Program-made: the position numbers and the translations under genes | From: Streptococcus mitis | Lineage (GTDB): Bacteria > Bacillota > Bacilli > Lactobacillales > Streptococcaceae | NCBI GenBank assembly: GCA_001914195.1 | Contig: MKYF01000001.1 | Location: 62,001 to 126,000, forward strand | DNA: 64,000 bases | Direction of reading: 5' to 3' | Shown here: piece by piece, positions 39,005 through 47,951 of the stretch | Layout: every line of letters starts with the position of its first letter | Position numbering within the stretch: the stretch's first letter is position 1 | The notes under the pieces: model-generated | Databases searched by the model: none | What the model was told of the DNA's origin: nothing | What the model saw: the letters and a program-made list of their open reading frames with translations, nothing else

Positions 39005-39745
39005 ATGAAAAAGAAAAATAAAGGTGGATTGTTATTTTTAATGTCTGTTGTCTTTGGAGGTTTCTTGGGCGGTTTTGTAGGGATGTTTAAGGCTGCTACC
39101 GAATCCCACGAAATTATTTTAGATGTAAAAGTCTTGATACCATGGATATCAGCTATTTGTTTATTGATAGGTTTCATTAGCATTCTTTTGACTTTCAATT
39201 TCTTAAAGAAAAGCAGAAAATTTCACTCCTTGTATCAAGAGGAAATGGATGATGATCTGAATGAAACCTATTATGTGCAAATGAATCGTAATCTTGAGTT
39301 TGGAACTATTGCTTTTCATATTACAAGTGTAGCGATTTTATTGGCTCTCTTTATTTCAGGAAGTGAAGTGATTGTACTAGATAGAAGCAATCTAATCTTA
39401 CCTCTTTCTTTTTTGGGATTAGTGTTGATTTTTAATGCTCAAAAATATTTTTATAAGACTATTGCGATTGTTCGTCAGTTTGATTTGGCATTTTTCTCTA
39501 CACCAAAGGATTATTTAGACTATGTCAATTCTTACGATGAGGGGGAGCGCCAGGCTAATTTGGAACAGAGTTTTCGAATTTTATTCCAATTAAACCAATA
39601 TGTCTTGCCAGGTCTCTACTTTTTGATTGCTCTCTTTTCCTTGCTGACAGGAGAGATTCAGTTACTAGCTTTCTTGCTGGTAGGAGTGATCCATATTTAT
39701 ATCGGTGTGATGCAGTTGCCTATGGTGAAACGTTATTTTAAATAA
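39005..39745 (+). CDS. DUF3169-like multi-pass membrane protein
   Basis: About 246 residues with six hydrophobic segments and a cytoplasmic loop rich in acidic residues (YQEEMDDDLNETYYVQMNR). It resembles the DUF3169-type proteins often encoded with small XRE regulators and ABC transporters in streptococci; that name is from memory. The ATG at 39005 is preferred over 38999 because GGAG lies only a base or two from the first. Probably part of the export complex encoded downstream. Confidence 0.7.
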   Translation: MKKKNKGGLLFLMSVVFGGFLGGFVGMFKAATESHEIILDVKVLIPWISAICLLIGFISILLTFNFLKKSRKFHSLYQEEMDDDLNETYYVQMNRNLEFGTIAFHITSVAILLALFISGSEVIVLDRSNLILPLSFLGLVLIFNAQKYFYKTIAIVRQFDLAFFSTPKDYLDYVNSYDEGERQANLEQSFRILFQLNQYVLPGLYFLIALFSLLTGEIQLLAFLLVGVIHIYIGVMQLPMVKRYFK

Positions 39746-39755
39746 AGGAGTTTCT

Positions 39756-40580
39756 ATGATTCGTGTTGAAAATGTAAGCAAAAGTTTTGGGAGCAAAAAA
39801 GCTCTTCATCAGATTTCTTTTGAGATTAAGGAAGGTGAAATCTTTGGTTTTCTTGGCCCTTCTGGCTCAGGTAAAACAACTATGATCAATGTCTTAACAG
39901 GACAGTTGGCTGCAGATCAAGGTAAAACAGTTTTGTTAGGCAAGAATTCTCAAGATTTAACCTCAAATGATTTGGAACAAATCGGTATAGTTAGTGATGG
40001 CAGTGGTTTTTATGAAAAGATGAGTCTTTATAAAAATCTTCTCATCTATGCTAAGTTATATGGTCTCAAGTCAGATAGAGTAAATCAGGTGCTCCAACAG
40101 GTTGGATTGGCAGATGCTAAAGATATTATCGCAGAAAAACTATCTACAGGAATGAAACAACGAATGTTCTTGGCTCGTGCCCTTCTGAATGCTCCTAAGA
40201 TTCTCTTTCTAGATGAGCCAACCAGTGGCTTAGACCCTACAACATCTAAGATGATTCATACCCTACTACAAGAATTAAAGCAGGCGGGGACAACTATCTT
40301 TCTGACCACGCATGATATGCATGAAGCAACTCTGCTTTGTGATCGCTTATCTCTTTTAAATAAGGGAAACTTAATAGAGTATGGAAGTCCACAAGATATT
40401 ATCCAGAAGTACCATGTGGATAAGAAAGTACGTGTAGCTTATAAAGATGGACGAGAACAGATAGTTCCATTTGAAGAATTACCACATTTAGACACGACAG
40501 ATTTGATGGTGGTTCACTCTTGTGAGCCAACTCTAGAAGAAATCTTTATCAGATTGACAGGAGAAAAGTTAGATGTTTAG
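39756..40580 (+). CDS. ABC transporter ATP-binding protein
   Basis: A 274-residue ABC ATPase: Walker A LGPSGSGKTTM (about 35-44), signature LSTGMKQRM, Walker B ILFLDEPTSGLDP and H-loop LTTHDMHEA. The C-terminal extension (about 215-274) is typical of export-type ATPases. RBS is AAAGGAG. It overlaps the permease gene by 8 nt. Together they form a two-component exporter, likely for drugs, peptides or a bacteriocin-like molecule; the substrate is unknown. Confidence 0.92.
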   Translation: MIRVENVSKSFGSKKALHQISFEIKEGEIFGFLGPSGSGKTTMINVLTGQLAADQGKTVLLGKNSQDLTSNDLEQIGIVSDGSGFYEKMSLYKNLLIYAKLYGLKSDRVNQVLQQVGLADAKDIIAEKLSTGMKQRMFLARALLNAPKILFLDEPTSGLDPTTSKMIHTLLQELKQAGTTIFLTTHDMHEATLLCDRLSLLNKGNLIEYGSPQDIIQKYHVDKKVRVAYKDGREQIVPFEELPHLDTTDLMVVHSCEPTLEEIFIRLTGEKLDV

Positions 40581-41271
40581 AAAATTAAATGCCCTACTAT
40601 GGTTAAGAGTGCAAGTTCTTATTAGCAATTCAACTTTGTTAGCAACTTTATTGATGCCTTTTGGTATTGCTGTTTTATATAATGAATTTTTAAATAAGAA
40701 TGGACAATTGAGCCTATTTTTACTATCTGCTAGCTTGACGATGGTCTTGAGCATGGGAAGTGGTTATATGGTATCGATTATGATGGCAGAAGATAAGGAA
40801 AAACGAAATCTTAAATCACTCATCCTAAGTGGTGTGACAGCAACAGAATATACTTTCAGTATGCTTGTTCTCCCTATTCTGATAATGTTACTTGCTATGA
40901 TTGTACTTCCCATCTATCTTAAAGTAGATGTATCTGGTTATTTATTTGCCTACGTTATCTATTTGGTCTTAGCAACTATTAGTGTTATTTTTCTCAACCT
41001 TCTAATCGGTGCGGTATCAGATACTCAATCTAAAGCGCAAGTTTATAGTATCTTCCCTATGTTAATTGTCTCTTTTTTACCTATAATTGCTCTTCAAAAT
41101 GATACGGCTCAAAAAGTGTTGGATTATTCGTTCATCGGTCCTATTGTAAATCTTTTAAATAAAAAAGGTGGGGAAATATCTTTTTCTAATATCGGCATGT
41201 TACTTGCCTGGGTACTTGTGTTAGGAATAGCAAACCTCTTTGTATTGAAAAACAGTTATAAAGCAAGATAG
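40573..41271 (+). CDS. ABC transporter permease
   Basis: A 232-residue ABC-2 type permease with six hydrophobic helices, partner of the ATPase it overlaps. Segments such as MVLSMGSGYMVSIMMAEDKEKRNLKSL (the coupling region) and ILIMLLAMIVLPIYL are typical. RBS lies within the ATPase end (GACAGGAGAAA). It is followed after 9 nt by a CPBP protease, so transporter and protease are co-transcribed. Confidence 0.88.
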   Translation: MFRKLNALLWLRVQVLISNSTLLATLLMPFGIAVLYNEFLNKNGQLSLFLLSASLTMVLSMGSGYMVSIMMAEDKEKRNLKSLILSGVTATEYTFSMLVLPILIMLLAMIVLPIYLKVDVSGYLFAYVIYLVLATISVIFLNLLIGAVSDTQSKAQVYSIFPMLIVSFLPIIALQNDTAQKVLDYSFIGPIVNLLNKKGGEISFSNIGMLLAWVLVLGIANLFVLKNSYKAR

Positions 41272-41280
41272 GAGACTTTT

Positions 41281-41922
41281 ATGAAATTACTTAAAAATTT
41301 TGGCTGGTTTCTTCTAGCTGTTCTATCCTTTTTCTTTGGCTATGGCTTCATTCAGGGGTTGGCGACTACTTCGCTTGCCTTAGGTGCTTCACCCTATGCT
41401 GTGACCTTGCTCTATGTGGCCTTGGCTGGAGTTTATGTGTACGGTATTTACAAATGGTATCAGCAAGGTCCTGTTCGTATTGAGAAGAGTGGCTTCAACC
41501 GATTTATTTGGGTTCCTGCCTTGGTTTGGTTCTTATCTCTGGTTGTCCAGTTTTTCTTGCCAAATGATCCTTCAGTAAATCAGCAAATAGCGACAGACTT
41601 GACCTTGTCTCAACCACTCTTCTCCTTCTTTGCGGTCGTTATTTTTGCTCCTTTGACGGAAGAACTTATCTTTAGAGGGATGTTAGCACGCTACCTCTTT
41701 CCTAAGCAGGACAATAGTAAACAAACTCTGATTTTTCTTCTGGTATCCAGTGTTCTGTTTACCTTGATTCATTTCCCAGGTGATGTGCAACAATTTTTTG
41801 TCTATTTTAGCCTTGGTTTTAGTTTGGGCTTGGCTTATATTAGCAGAAAAGGTCTGGTCTACAGTATTTCTCTCCACGCTTTGAATAATTTAGTCGGCTT
41901 TTTGATGATTCTCATGCTATAA
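41281..41922 (+). CDS. CPBP-family intramembrane metalloprotease
   Basis: A 213-residue multi-pass membrane protein of the CAAX/Abi (CPBP) family. Motif 1 is PLTEELIFRGML (EExxxR), followed by SVLFTLIHFP with the motif 2 His, and a later SISLHALNNL with the third. Such proteins often process or give immunity to peptides handled by neighbouring ABC exporters. RBS is ATAGGAG. Location directly after the exporter supports a peptide-related role, as inference. Confidence 0.88.
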   Translation: MKLLKNFGWFLLAVLSFFFGYGFIQGLATTSLALGASPYAVTLLYVALAGVYVYGIYKWYQQGPVRIEKSGFNRFIWVPALVWFLSLVVQFFLPNDPSVNQQIATDLTLSQPLFSFFAVVIFAPLTEELIFRGMLARYLFPKQDNSKQTLIFLLVSSVLFTLIHFPGDVQQFFVYFSLGFSLGLAYISRKGLVYSISLHALNNLVGFLMILML

Positions 41923-41939
41923 TAGAGTCAGGAGGTCAC

Positions 41940-42170
41940 ATGAAACGAGTAATTTTATTAGCAGTGATTCAAGCAGTTGTTCTATTTTTCATCATTGGGG
42001 GATTAGCTTATGCCTTCAAAGGTGATTTCTTCTATAGCCATCTCGCAGTGGTCTTTGCCCCTATTGCCGGTATCTGGCGTTTTGGGACAGCCTACACAAC
42101 GGAAATCGTCCTGCCTCGAAAGGCAGCCGAAATCGCTGAAAAGCGTAAAGCAGGCAAAAATTCAAAATAA
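41940..42170 (+). CDS. Small membrane protein
   Basis: A 76-residue protein with two hydrophobic helices (VILLAVIQAVVLFFIIGGLAY and HLAVVFAPIAGIWRFG) and a strongly basic C-terminus (RKAAEIAEKRKAGK). RBS is AGGAGG. It is 17 nt after the CPBP gene and before a terminator, so it is the last gene of the cluster. Function unknown. Confidence 0.75.
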   Translation: MKRVILLAVIQAVVLFFIIGGLAYAFKGDFFYSHLAVVFAPIAGIWRFGTAYTTEIVLPRKAAEIAEKRKAGKNSK

Positions 42171-42176
42171 AAGAGT

Positions 42177-42203
42177 CCGATGAAGTTCATCGGATTTTTG
42201 TAT
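42177..42203 (+). terminator. Terminator of the ABC/CPBP cluster
   Basis: TCCGATGA pairs with TCATCGGA around AGT, followed by TTTTTGT. Confidence 0.85.
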
Positions 42204-42304
42204 GGGCGTTAATTTTTAAAGACTGGCAAACTTTTCTGATGATTTTCATGAAGAGCCTGCGCTTTTATGGTAAAATAGTAACAGAATAAAAGAGGAGAGA
42301 AAAC

Positions 42305-44068
42305 ATGAAACGTAGTATGTATGCTGGTCGTGTTCGTGAGGAACACATCGGACAAGAAATGACCTTGAAAGGATGGGTAGGCCGTCGTCGTGACCTTGGT
42401 GGTTTGATCTTTATCGACCTTCGTGACCGTGAAGGAATTATGCAGTTGGTTATCAATCCTGAAAAAGTCTCTGCAGAGGTCATGGCAACAGCTGAAAGCC
42501 TTCGTAGCGAATTTGTTATCGAGGTGACTGGACAGGTCGCTGCGCGTGAGCAAGTCAATGATAAGTTGCCAACTGGTGCAGTTGAGTTAAACGTGACAGC
42601 CTTGACAGTGTTGAATACAGCTAAGACAACCCCATTTGAGATTAAGGATGGCATTGAGGCAAATGACGATACACGTTTGCGTTACCGTTACCTTGACCTT
42701 CGTCGTCCAGAAATGTTGGAAAATCTCAAACTTCGTGCTAAGGTGACTCACTCTATCCGTAACTACTTGGATGAGTTGGAATTTATCGACGTAGAGACAC
42801 CATTCCTTTCTAAGTCAACACCAGAAGGAGCGCGTGACTATTTGGTGCCATCTCGTGTTAATAAAGGGCATTTTTACGCGCTTCCTCAAAGTCCTCAAAT
42901 CACTAAGCAATTGTTGATGAATGCTGGTTTTGACCGTTACTACCAAATTGTTAAATGTTTCCGTGACGAGGACTTGCGTGGTGACCGCCAGCCTGAGTTC
43001 ACTCAGGTCGACTTGGAAACGTCTTTCCTTACTGAGCAAGAAATCCAAGATATCACAGAAGGATTGATTGCGCGCGTGATGAAGGAAACAAAAGGCATCG
43101 AAGTAACGCTTCCATTCCCTCGTATGAAGTATGACGATGCTATGGCTCTTTATGGTTCTGACAAACCTGATACCCGTTTTGACATGTTGCTTCAGGACTT
43201 GACAGAAGTGGTCAAAGGTGTTGATTTCAAAGTCTTCTCAGAAGCACCTGCTGTGAAAGCCATTGTGGTCAAAGGAGCTGCGGACAACTATTCACGTAAA
43301 GACATCGACAAGATGACCGAAGTAGCCAAACAGTACGGTGCTAAAGGTCTTGCTTGGGTCAAGGTTGTTGATGGAGAATTAAACGGACCAGTTGCTAAGT
43401 TCTTGACTGGTATCCAAGCAGACTTGACAACAGCGCTTGCTCTTGAAGACAAGGACTTGGTTCTCTTTGTGGCAGATACGCTTGAGGTAGCAAATGCAAC
43501 ACTTGGTGCCCTTCGTGGACGTATTGCCAAAGAGCTTGGTTTGATTGATAGCGATAAATTCAACTTCCTTTGGGTGGTTGACTGGCCAATGTTTGAATGG
43601 TCTGAAGAAGAAGGCCGCTACATGAGCGCCCACCATCCATTCACACTTCCACAGGAAGAGACTGCTCACGAATTAGAAGGTGATTTGGCTAAGGTTCGTG
43701 CCATTGCTTACGATATCGTCTTGAACGGTTATGAGCTTGGTGGTGGTAGCCTTCGTATCAACCAAAAAGACCTTCAAGAACGTATGTTCAAGGCTCTTGG
43801 TTTTTCAGCCGAAGAAGCAAATGACCAGTTTGGCTTCCTTCTTGAAGCCATGGACTATGGTTTCCCACCACACGGTGGTTTGGCTATCGGGCTTGACCGT
43901 TTTGTTATGTTGCTTGCTGGAGAAGAAAATATCCGTGAAGTTATTGCCTTTCCTAAGAACAACAAGGCAAGTGACCCAATGACACAAGCTCCTTCAACAG
44001 TAGCTCTCAAACAACTAGAGGAACTCAGCTTACAAGTAGAAGAAGATGAAACAAGCAAAACGAATTAA
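42305..44068 (+). CDS. aspS: Aspartyl-tRNA synthetase
   Basis: A 587-residue bacterial-type class IIb enzyme. The OB-fold anticodon domain (1-105) has GWVGRRRDLGGLIFIDLRDREG. Motif 2 is FRDEDLRGDRQPEFTQ, the bacterial GAD insertion lies at about 290-420, and motif 3 is GLAIGLDRFVMLL. An extended -10 (TGG-TAAAAT) lies about 30 bp upstream, with RBS AGAGGAGAG. Its last 23 nt overlap the YitT-family gene. Confidence 0.98.
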   Translation: MKRSMYAGRVREEHIGQEMTLKGWVGRRRDLGGLIFIDLRDREGIMQLVINPEKVSAEVMATAESLRSEFVIEVTGQVAAREQVNDKLPTGAVELNVTALTVLNTAKTTPFEIKDGIEANDDTRLRYRYLDLRRPEMLENLKLRAKVTHSIRNYLDELEFIDVETPFLSKSTPEGARDYLVPSRVNKGHFYALPQSPQITKQLLMNAGFDRYYQIVKCFRDEDLRGDRQPEFTQVDLETSFLTEQEIQDITEGLIARVMKETKGIEVTLPFPRMKYDDAMALYGSDKPDTRFDMLLQDLTEVVKGVDFKVFSEAPAVKAIVVKGAADNYSRKDIDKMTEVAKQYGAKGLAWVKVVDGELNGPVAKFLTGIQADLTTALALEDKDLVLFVADTLEVANATLGALRGRIAKELGLIDSDKFNFLWVVDWPMFEWSEEEGRYMSAHHPFTLPQEETAHELEGDLAKVRAIAYDIVLNGYELGGGSLRINQKDLQERMFKALGFSAEEANDQFGFLLEAMDYGFPPHGGLAIGLDRFVMLLAGEENIREVIAFPKNNKASDPMTQAPSTVALKQLEELSLQVEEDETSKTN

Positions 44069-44987
44069 GCGGTGGCGCTATTATCTGCGCCGCTTTGCTC
44101 ATCAGATAAAAATTTTACGTGTCTTACAAAGCATCTCTCGCGAAAAATATGATGAGAAGATTTCGGCCTCTCTGGTCTATGGTTTTTTATCAGCAGTAGC
44201 GGTCAATTTCTTTTTCCAACCGGGGCATGTGTATTCGAGTGGTGCGACAGGTCTGGCACAGATTATCTCTGCCTTGAGTAATCACTGGTTTGGTTTTCAT
44301 ATCCCGATTTCGCTGACCTTCTACGCCATTAATTTTCCTTTGATGGTCTTGGCTTGGTATCAGATTGGCCATAAGTTCACCGTCTTTACCTTTATCACGG
44401 TGTCTATGAGTTCTTTCTTTATCCAGTTTGTACCTGTGGCGACCTTGACTGAGGATCCTATTATCAATGCCCTTTTTGGGGGTGTTGTCATGGGCTTGGG
44501 GATTGGTTTTGCTCTTCGAAATAATATCTCCAGTGGTGGGACGGATATCGTCAGTTTGACTATTCGCAAGAAAACAGGTAAGAATGTCGGTAGTATTTCT
44601 TTCTTGGTAAATGGGACTATCATGCTGATAGCTGGTTTGACCTTTGGATGGAAATACGCTCTCTATTCTATGATTACCATCTTTGTCTCTAGCCGTGTGA
44701 CAGATGCGGTCTTTACCAAGCAAAAACGCATGCAGGCCATGATTGTGACCAATCATCCAGATAAAGTAATTGAGAAAATCCATAAAAAATTGCACCGCGG
44801 AGCAACCATGATCCACGATGCAGAAGGAACCTATAATCACGAGAGAAAGGCAGTTTTAATTACTGTCATTACACGTGCAGAGTTTAATGAATTTAAACAG
44901 ATTATGAAACAGGTGGACCCAGGCGCCTTTGTCTCTGTATCTGAGAATGTTCATATTCTGGGACGATTCGTTGAAACAGAAAATTAG
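44046..44987 (+). CDS. YitT-family membrane protein (DUF161/DUF2179)
   Basis: A 313-residue protein. A basic N-terminus is followed by about five transmembrane helices (about 40-205) with HVYSSGATGLAQII and the family segment NNISSGGTDIVSL. The C-terminal DUF2179 domain (about 225-305: AMIVTNHPDKVIEKI, RGATMIHDAEGTY, ITRAEFNEFKQI) is cytoplasmic. Role unknown. Its ATG lies in a different frame inside the end of aspS (23-nt overlap), so translation is coupled to aspS. Confidence 0.85.
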   Translation: MKQAKRIKRWRYYLRRFAHQIKILRVLQSISREKYDEKISASLVYGFLSAVAVNFFFQPGHVYSSGATGLAQIISALSNHWFGFHIPISLTFYAINFPLMVLAWYQIGHKFTVFTFITVSMSSFFIQFVPVATLTEDPIINALFGGVVMGLGIGFALRNNISSGGTDIVSLTIRKKTGKNVGSISFLVNGTIMLIAGLTFGWKYALYSMITIFVSSRVTDAVFTKQKRMQAMIVTNHPDKVIEKIHKKLHRGATMIHDAEGTYNHERKAVLITVITRAEFNEFKQIMKQVDPGAFVSVSENVHILGRFVETEN

Positions 44988-44998
44988 TGACTAAAAAA

Positions 44999-45020
44999 TC
45001 CAGCGCGAGCTGGTTTTTAT
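44999..45020 (+). terminator. Terminator between the YitT gene and malR
   Basis: CCAGC-GCGA-GCTGG followed by TTTTTATTTTTC on the plus strand. The tail overlaps the malR stop codon at 45017. Confidence 0.75.
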
Positions 45021-46003
45021 TTTTCGATAATTTTGTGGGCGATTAACTGACGGTAACAAATTTGTTTATTGCTCTTAGCGTCGTTGATAATCTGAAGAAT
45101 CGTTTCAAATGATGTTCGACCAAGTTCTAGGCTATTAATATCGACATAGGCCGCCAAGTTGAGCTTGGGATTGACTGAGTCGAAGCTGAGAACAGGGACA
45201 TCCAGCTGGTGCTTAGCGATGTAGTCACAGACCCCTTCAGCTAGGAGGCTATCAGTTGTGATGATAGCATCAATCATAGGATCATGTTTAAATAAACGCT
45301 TACTGAATTGATAACCTTTTTCTTCTAGAAATTCGTTCGCAAAATAGGTCAAGTTACTATCAAGAGGCAGTTGATACTGTTTGAGTGCTGACTCATAGCC
45401 TGTTAAACGGTCTTGTGTTACGAAGAGTCTCTTAGTACCTCCAATAAAGGCAATTCGTTTGCAGCCTTTTTTGATGAAATATTCAGTCGCATCAAAGCCA
45501 GCTTGAACGTTGTCATTATCGACAAGTGGAATGAAGGGGGACAGAGATTTTCCGAGGATGAGGAAGGGGAACTGCTCATCAGCCACCAGTTTGACTAAAG
45601 GATCTTCCTCTTCGGCATAAAGGAAAATTAAACCGTCTACACGTTTACCATAGACCATTTGTGAGATGGCAGTAAGACGCTCCTTCTCATCTTTCCCTGT
45701 TGCTATCTGAATGGCATAGTGGTTTTCAGATGCGACTTGAGAGATGCCACGTAGGACTGATGGAAAGAAAGGATTTTGATAGAAGGCATCTGAGTCGTCA
45801 GGAAGGACCAAGCCGATAACTTGGGTATAACTGCTTACCAAACTACGAGCGTTGAGGTTGGGGTGGTAATTGAGCTCCTTCATAGCCTTGCGAACGCGTT
45901 TTTTAGTTTCGTCGCTAATGGTTGATTTATTTTGAATAACACGGGTTACGGTTGAAGGCGAAACACCAGCAGCCTTGGCCACGTCTTTAATCGTAACGGG
46001 CAT
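45017..46003 (-). CDS. malR: Maltose/maltodextrin operon repressor MalR
   Basis: A 328-residue LacI-family repressor. The N-terminal HTH VTIKDVAKAAGVSPSTVTRVIQ (3-24) and hinge YHPNLNARSL precede a sugar-binding domain. In pneumococcus MalR represses the malXCD and malMP transcription units by binding near their promoters. Palindromes of the expected LacI/GalR type (CGCAAACG centre) lie at both mal promoters in this window. It is encoded 9 nt after malA on the minus strand, apart from malXCD. Confidence 0.93.
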   Translation of the reverse strand: MPVTIKDVAKAAGVSPSTVTRVIQNKSTISDETKKRVRKAMKELNYHPNLNARSLVSSYTQVIGLVLPDDSDAFYQNPFFPSVLRGISQVASENHYAIQIATGKDEKERLTAISQMVYGKRVDGLIFLYAEEEDPLVKLVADEQFPFLILGKSLSPFIPLVDNDNVQAGFDATEYFIKKGCKRIAFIGGTKRLFVTQDRLTGYESALKQYQLPLDSNLTYFANEFLEEKGYQFSKRLFKHDPMIDAIITTDSLLAEGVCDYIAKHQLDVPVLSFDSVNPKLNLAAYVDINSLELGRTSFETILQIINDAKSNKQICYRQLIAHKIIEK

Positions 46004-46012
46004 AAAAATCTC

Positions 46013-46813
46013 CTATTTATGGTAATCTGGATCACGGAAATGCGTTTTATAAAAGATAGTGACCAGATAAAGGACAAAAAGAATGTTTTGTACAGTGATG
46101 AGGTTTGACATATTTTGGCCAAACAATCCCAAAATAAGCGTAATCAGAGTCGGCAATCCTAAACAGTTCAAGATAAAATGGTAGCACTCTTTAAAGGTTT
46201 TAAATGAAAAGAGGCGTGATTTCTTAGTGATATAAAGGAGAAGACTAGCCCCTAGAGAGACGATAAAGAAATTCAAACCAAAGAGGAAGCTGGCACCGAG
46301 AACTAGGAAGAGACTGATATAGACACGATTTTGTTGGTACCAGTCTTTAGAAATTGCTTGGGTCAAGCTATCTTTACTTTTGAAACTCTCAGTCTCAATC
46401 GCCCGGTAAGAGACACGGGTCAGTTCTTTACTTTCCTTGCTGATGACGAGCTCATTCGTATCGAAATGCAGTTGCAAGTCCTTAGGTAATTCCTTGCTTT
46501 GACTTGGACCGATCACAATAGAAGGCGCTTGACTAGTTGTTCCAGTATAAGTTAATTTGCCATCAACAATTCTAGCATGTTCAGAGAGATTCTGAACCAC
46601 CTCATCTGTCAATGGTTCATAGACATTATCGATAAAGGTTTCTAGCGGATAAGTCTCCTGTGAGCTGTTTTGGATGGCAATAGGTACCATAGATAAGCTG
46701 ATAAGGAAGATACTGGTAAAGAGAAGTTGGAACCAGTTGAGTCCGAAACGTTTGGACAGGGGCTTACGAAATCCCCAAATACTTGAAAAATAGGAAAATG
46801 GATATGGAAGCAT
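46013..46813 (-). CDS. malA: Maltodextrin-locus membrane protein MalA (DUF1189)
   Basis: A 266-residue DUF1189-type membrane protein. The N-terminal helix (LLFTSIFLISLSMVPIAI) is followed by an extracytoplasmic domain of about 130 residues and four helices at the C-terminus. It is immediately upstream of malR. In pneumococcus malA is part of the maltosaccharide locus with unproven function. A weak -10 (TATAAT on the minus strand near 46853) precedes it, and no strong MalR operator is visible in the 294-bp gap, which is mostly a BOX element. Confidence 0.8.
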   Translation of the reverse strand: MLPYPFSYFSSIWGFRKPLSKRFGLNWFQLLFTSIFLISLSMVPIAIQNSSQETYPLETFIDNVYEPLTDEVVQNLSEHARIVDGKLTYTGTTSQAPSIVIGPSQSKELPKDLQLHFDTNELVISKESKELTRVSYRAIETESFKSKDSLTQAISKDWYQQNRVYISLFLVLGASFLFGLNFFIVSLGASLLLYITKKSRLFSFKTFKECYHFILNCLGLPTLITLILGLFGQNMSNLITVQNILFVLYLVTIFYKTHFRDPDYHK

Positions 46814-46932
46814 AGGTATCTTTCTAAAAGGTGTTTTCTATATGAGTATTATTATATAGAGAAATGCGCTTTATTTCAAGTCTAGGAGAAAAATTGCTTG
46901 TTACAAGGATGTTATTTACAGTAACAATCGCT

Positions 46933-47080
46933 AATACTCAATGAAAATCAAAGAGCAAACTAGGAAGCTAGCCGCAGGTTGCTCAAAGCATTGCTTTGAG
47001 GTTGTGGATAGAACTGACGAAGTCAGCTCAAAACACTGTTTTGAGGTTGCAGATGGAAGCTGACGTGGTTTGAAGAGTAT
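46933..47080 (-). repeat. BOX element, shortened A with B and C
   Basis: On the minus strand it begins ATACTCTTCAAACCACG (boxA with an internal deletion), then one boxB and boxC to TTGAGTATT. It lies between malD and malA, 27 bp after the malD stop, so it separates the two mal transcription units. Confidence 0.9.
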
Positions 47081-47107
47081 AAAATGAAAAAGGGTGGCGG
47101 GGATATA

Positions 47108-47950
47108 TTATCCCTTGTCGCCACCACTTGTAAGTCCTGAAACAAAGTTCTTTTGTAGGAAGAAGAAGAGAATACAGATTGGAAGGGCGATGAGGATAGC
47201 ACCTGCTGAGAAGTAGGCGATCTTCATGTTTTTCACATTGCTAACGAAGGTTTGGAGACCTACGGCAACAGTAAAGTATTCTTTCTCACGAAGCAAGAAA
47301 CTAGAGAGGATGTAGTCTCCAAAAGGTCCCATGAAGGCCCAGAGAGCTTGTACGGCAACCATTGGGCGAACAAGTGGAAGAACAATTTGCCAGAAGCGGC
47401 GGAAGTGTCCTGCACCGTCTAGTTTTGCAGATTCGTCTAGAGACATTGGCACTGTATCGAAGTAGCCCTTCATGAGCCAAGCATTCATTGGGATACCACC
47501 ACCAACGTAGAGGAAGATGAGGAACCAGCTGTGGTTAAGGGCGTTCAACATAAGTGCCATAACGAAGAAGGCTGTCAAAGCGGCCATGGTTGGCACCATT
47601 TGGATAATCAAGAAGAAGACCAAACTTTGTTTACGAGCCAAGAAGTTGTAACGGCTGTAGGCATAACCAGCAAGTACGATGATACTTGTTTGAACAACCA
47701 TGGTAATCAAGGCGATAATCAAAGTGTTGAGGTACCAAGTACCGTACAAGGTTTCAGTGAAGAGGCCTTTAAAGTTATCAAAATTGAGGTCGATATTAGT
47801 ATCTAGTTTAAAGGCTGAGACGTTACCTGCTTTAAAGGCTGACATGATGGTAATCAAAAGTGGATAGATAATCACGATTGATAGGCCAATTAAGTAGAGG
47901 TAAGTAAGGGTTTGAGTCAGTCTACGTTTGAGTTTAATTGAGTTATTCAT
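47108..47950 (-). CDS. malD: Maltodextrin ABC permease MalD (MalG-type)
   Basis: A 280-residue permease with six helices and the EAA loop DESAKLDGAGHFRRFWQIVLPLVRPM, which contacts the ATPase MsmK-type partner encoded elsewhere. It forms the maltodextrin importer with MalX and MalC. The ATG at 47950 is chosen: GGAGG lies 8-9 nt upstream within the end of malC. Frames reaching further upstream overlap malC. Third gene of malXCD. Confidence 0.93.
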   Translation of the reverse strand: MNNSIKLKRRLTQTLTYLYLIGLSIVIIYPLLITIMSAFKAGNVSAFKLDTNIDLNFDNFKGLFTETLYGTWYLNTLIIALITMVVQTSIIVLAGYAYSRYNFLARKQSLVFFLIIQMVPTMAALTAFFVMALMLNALNHSWFLIFLYVGGGIPMNAWLMKGYFDTVPMSLDESAKLDGAGHFRRFWQIVLPLVRPMVAVQALWAFMGPFGDYILSSFLLREKEYFTVAVGLQTFVSNVKNMKIAYFSAGAILIALPICILFFFLQKNFVSGLTSGGDKG

Positions 47951-47951
47951 C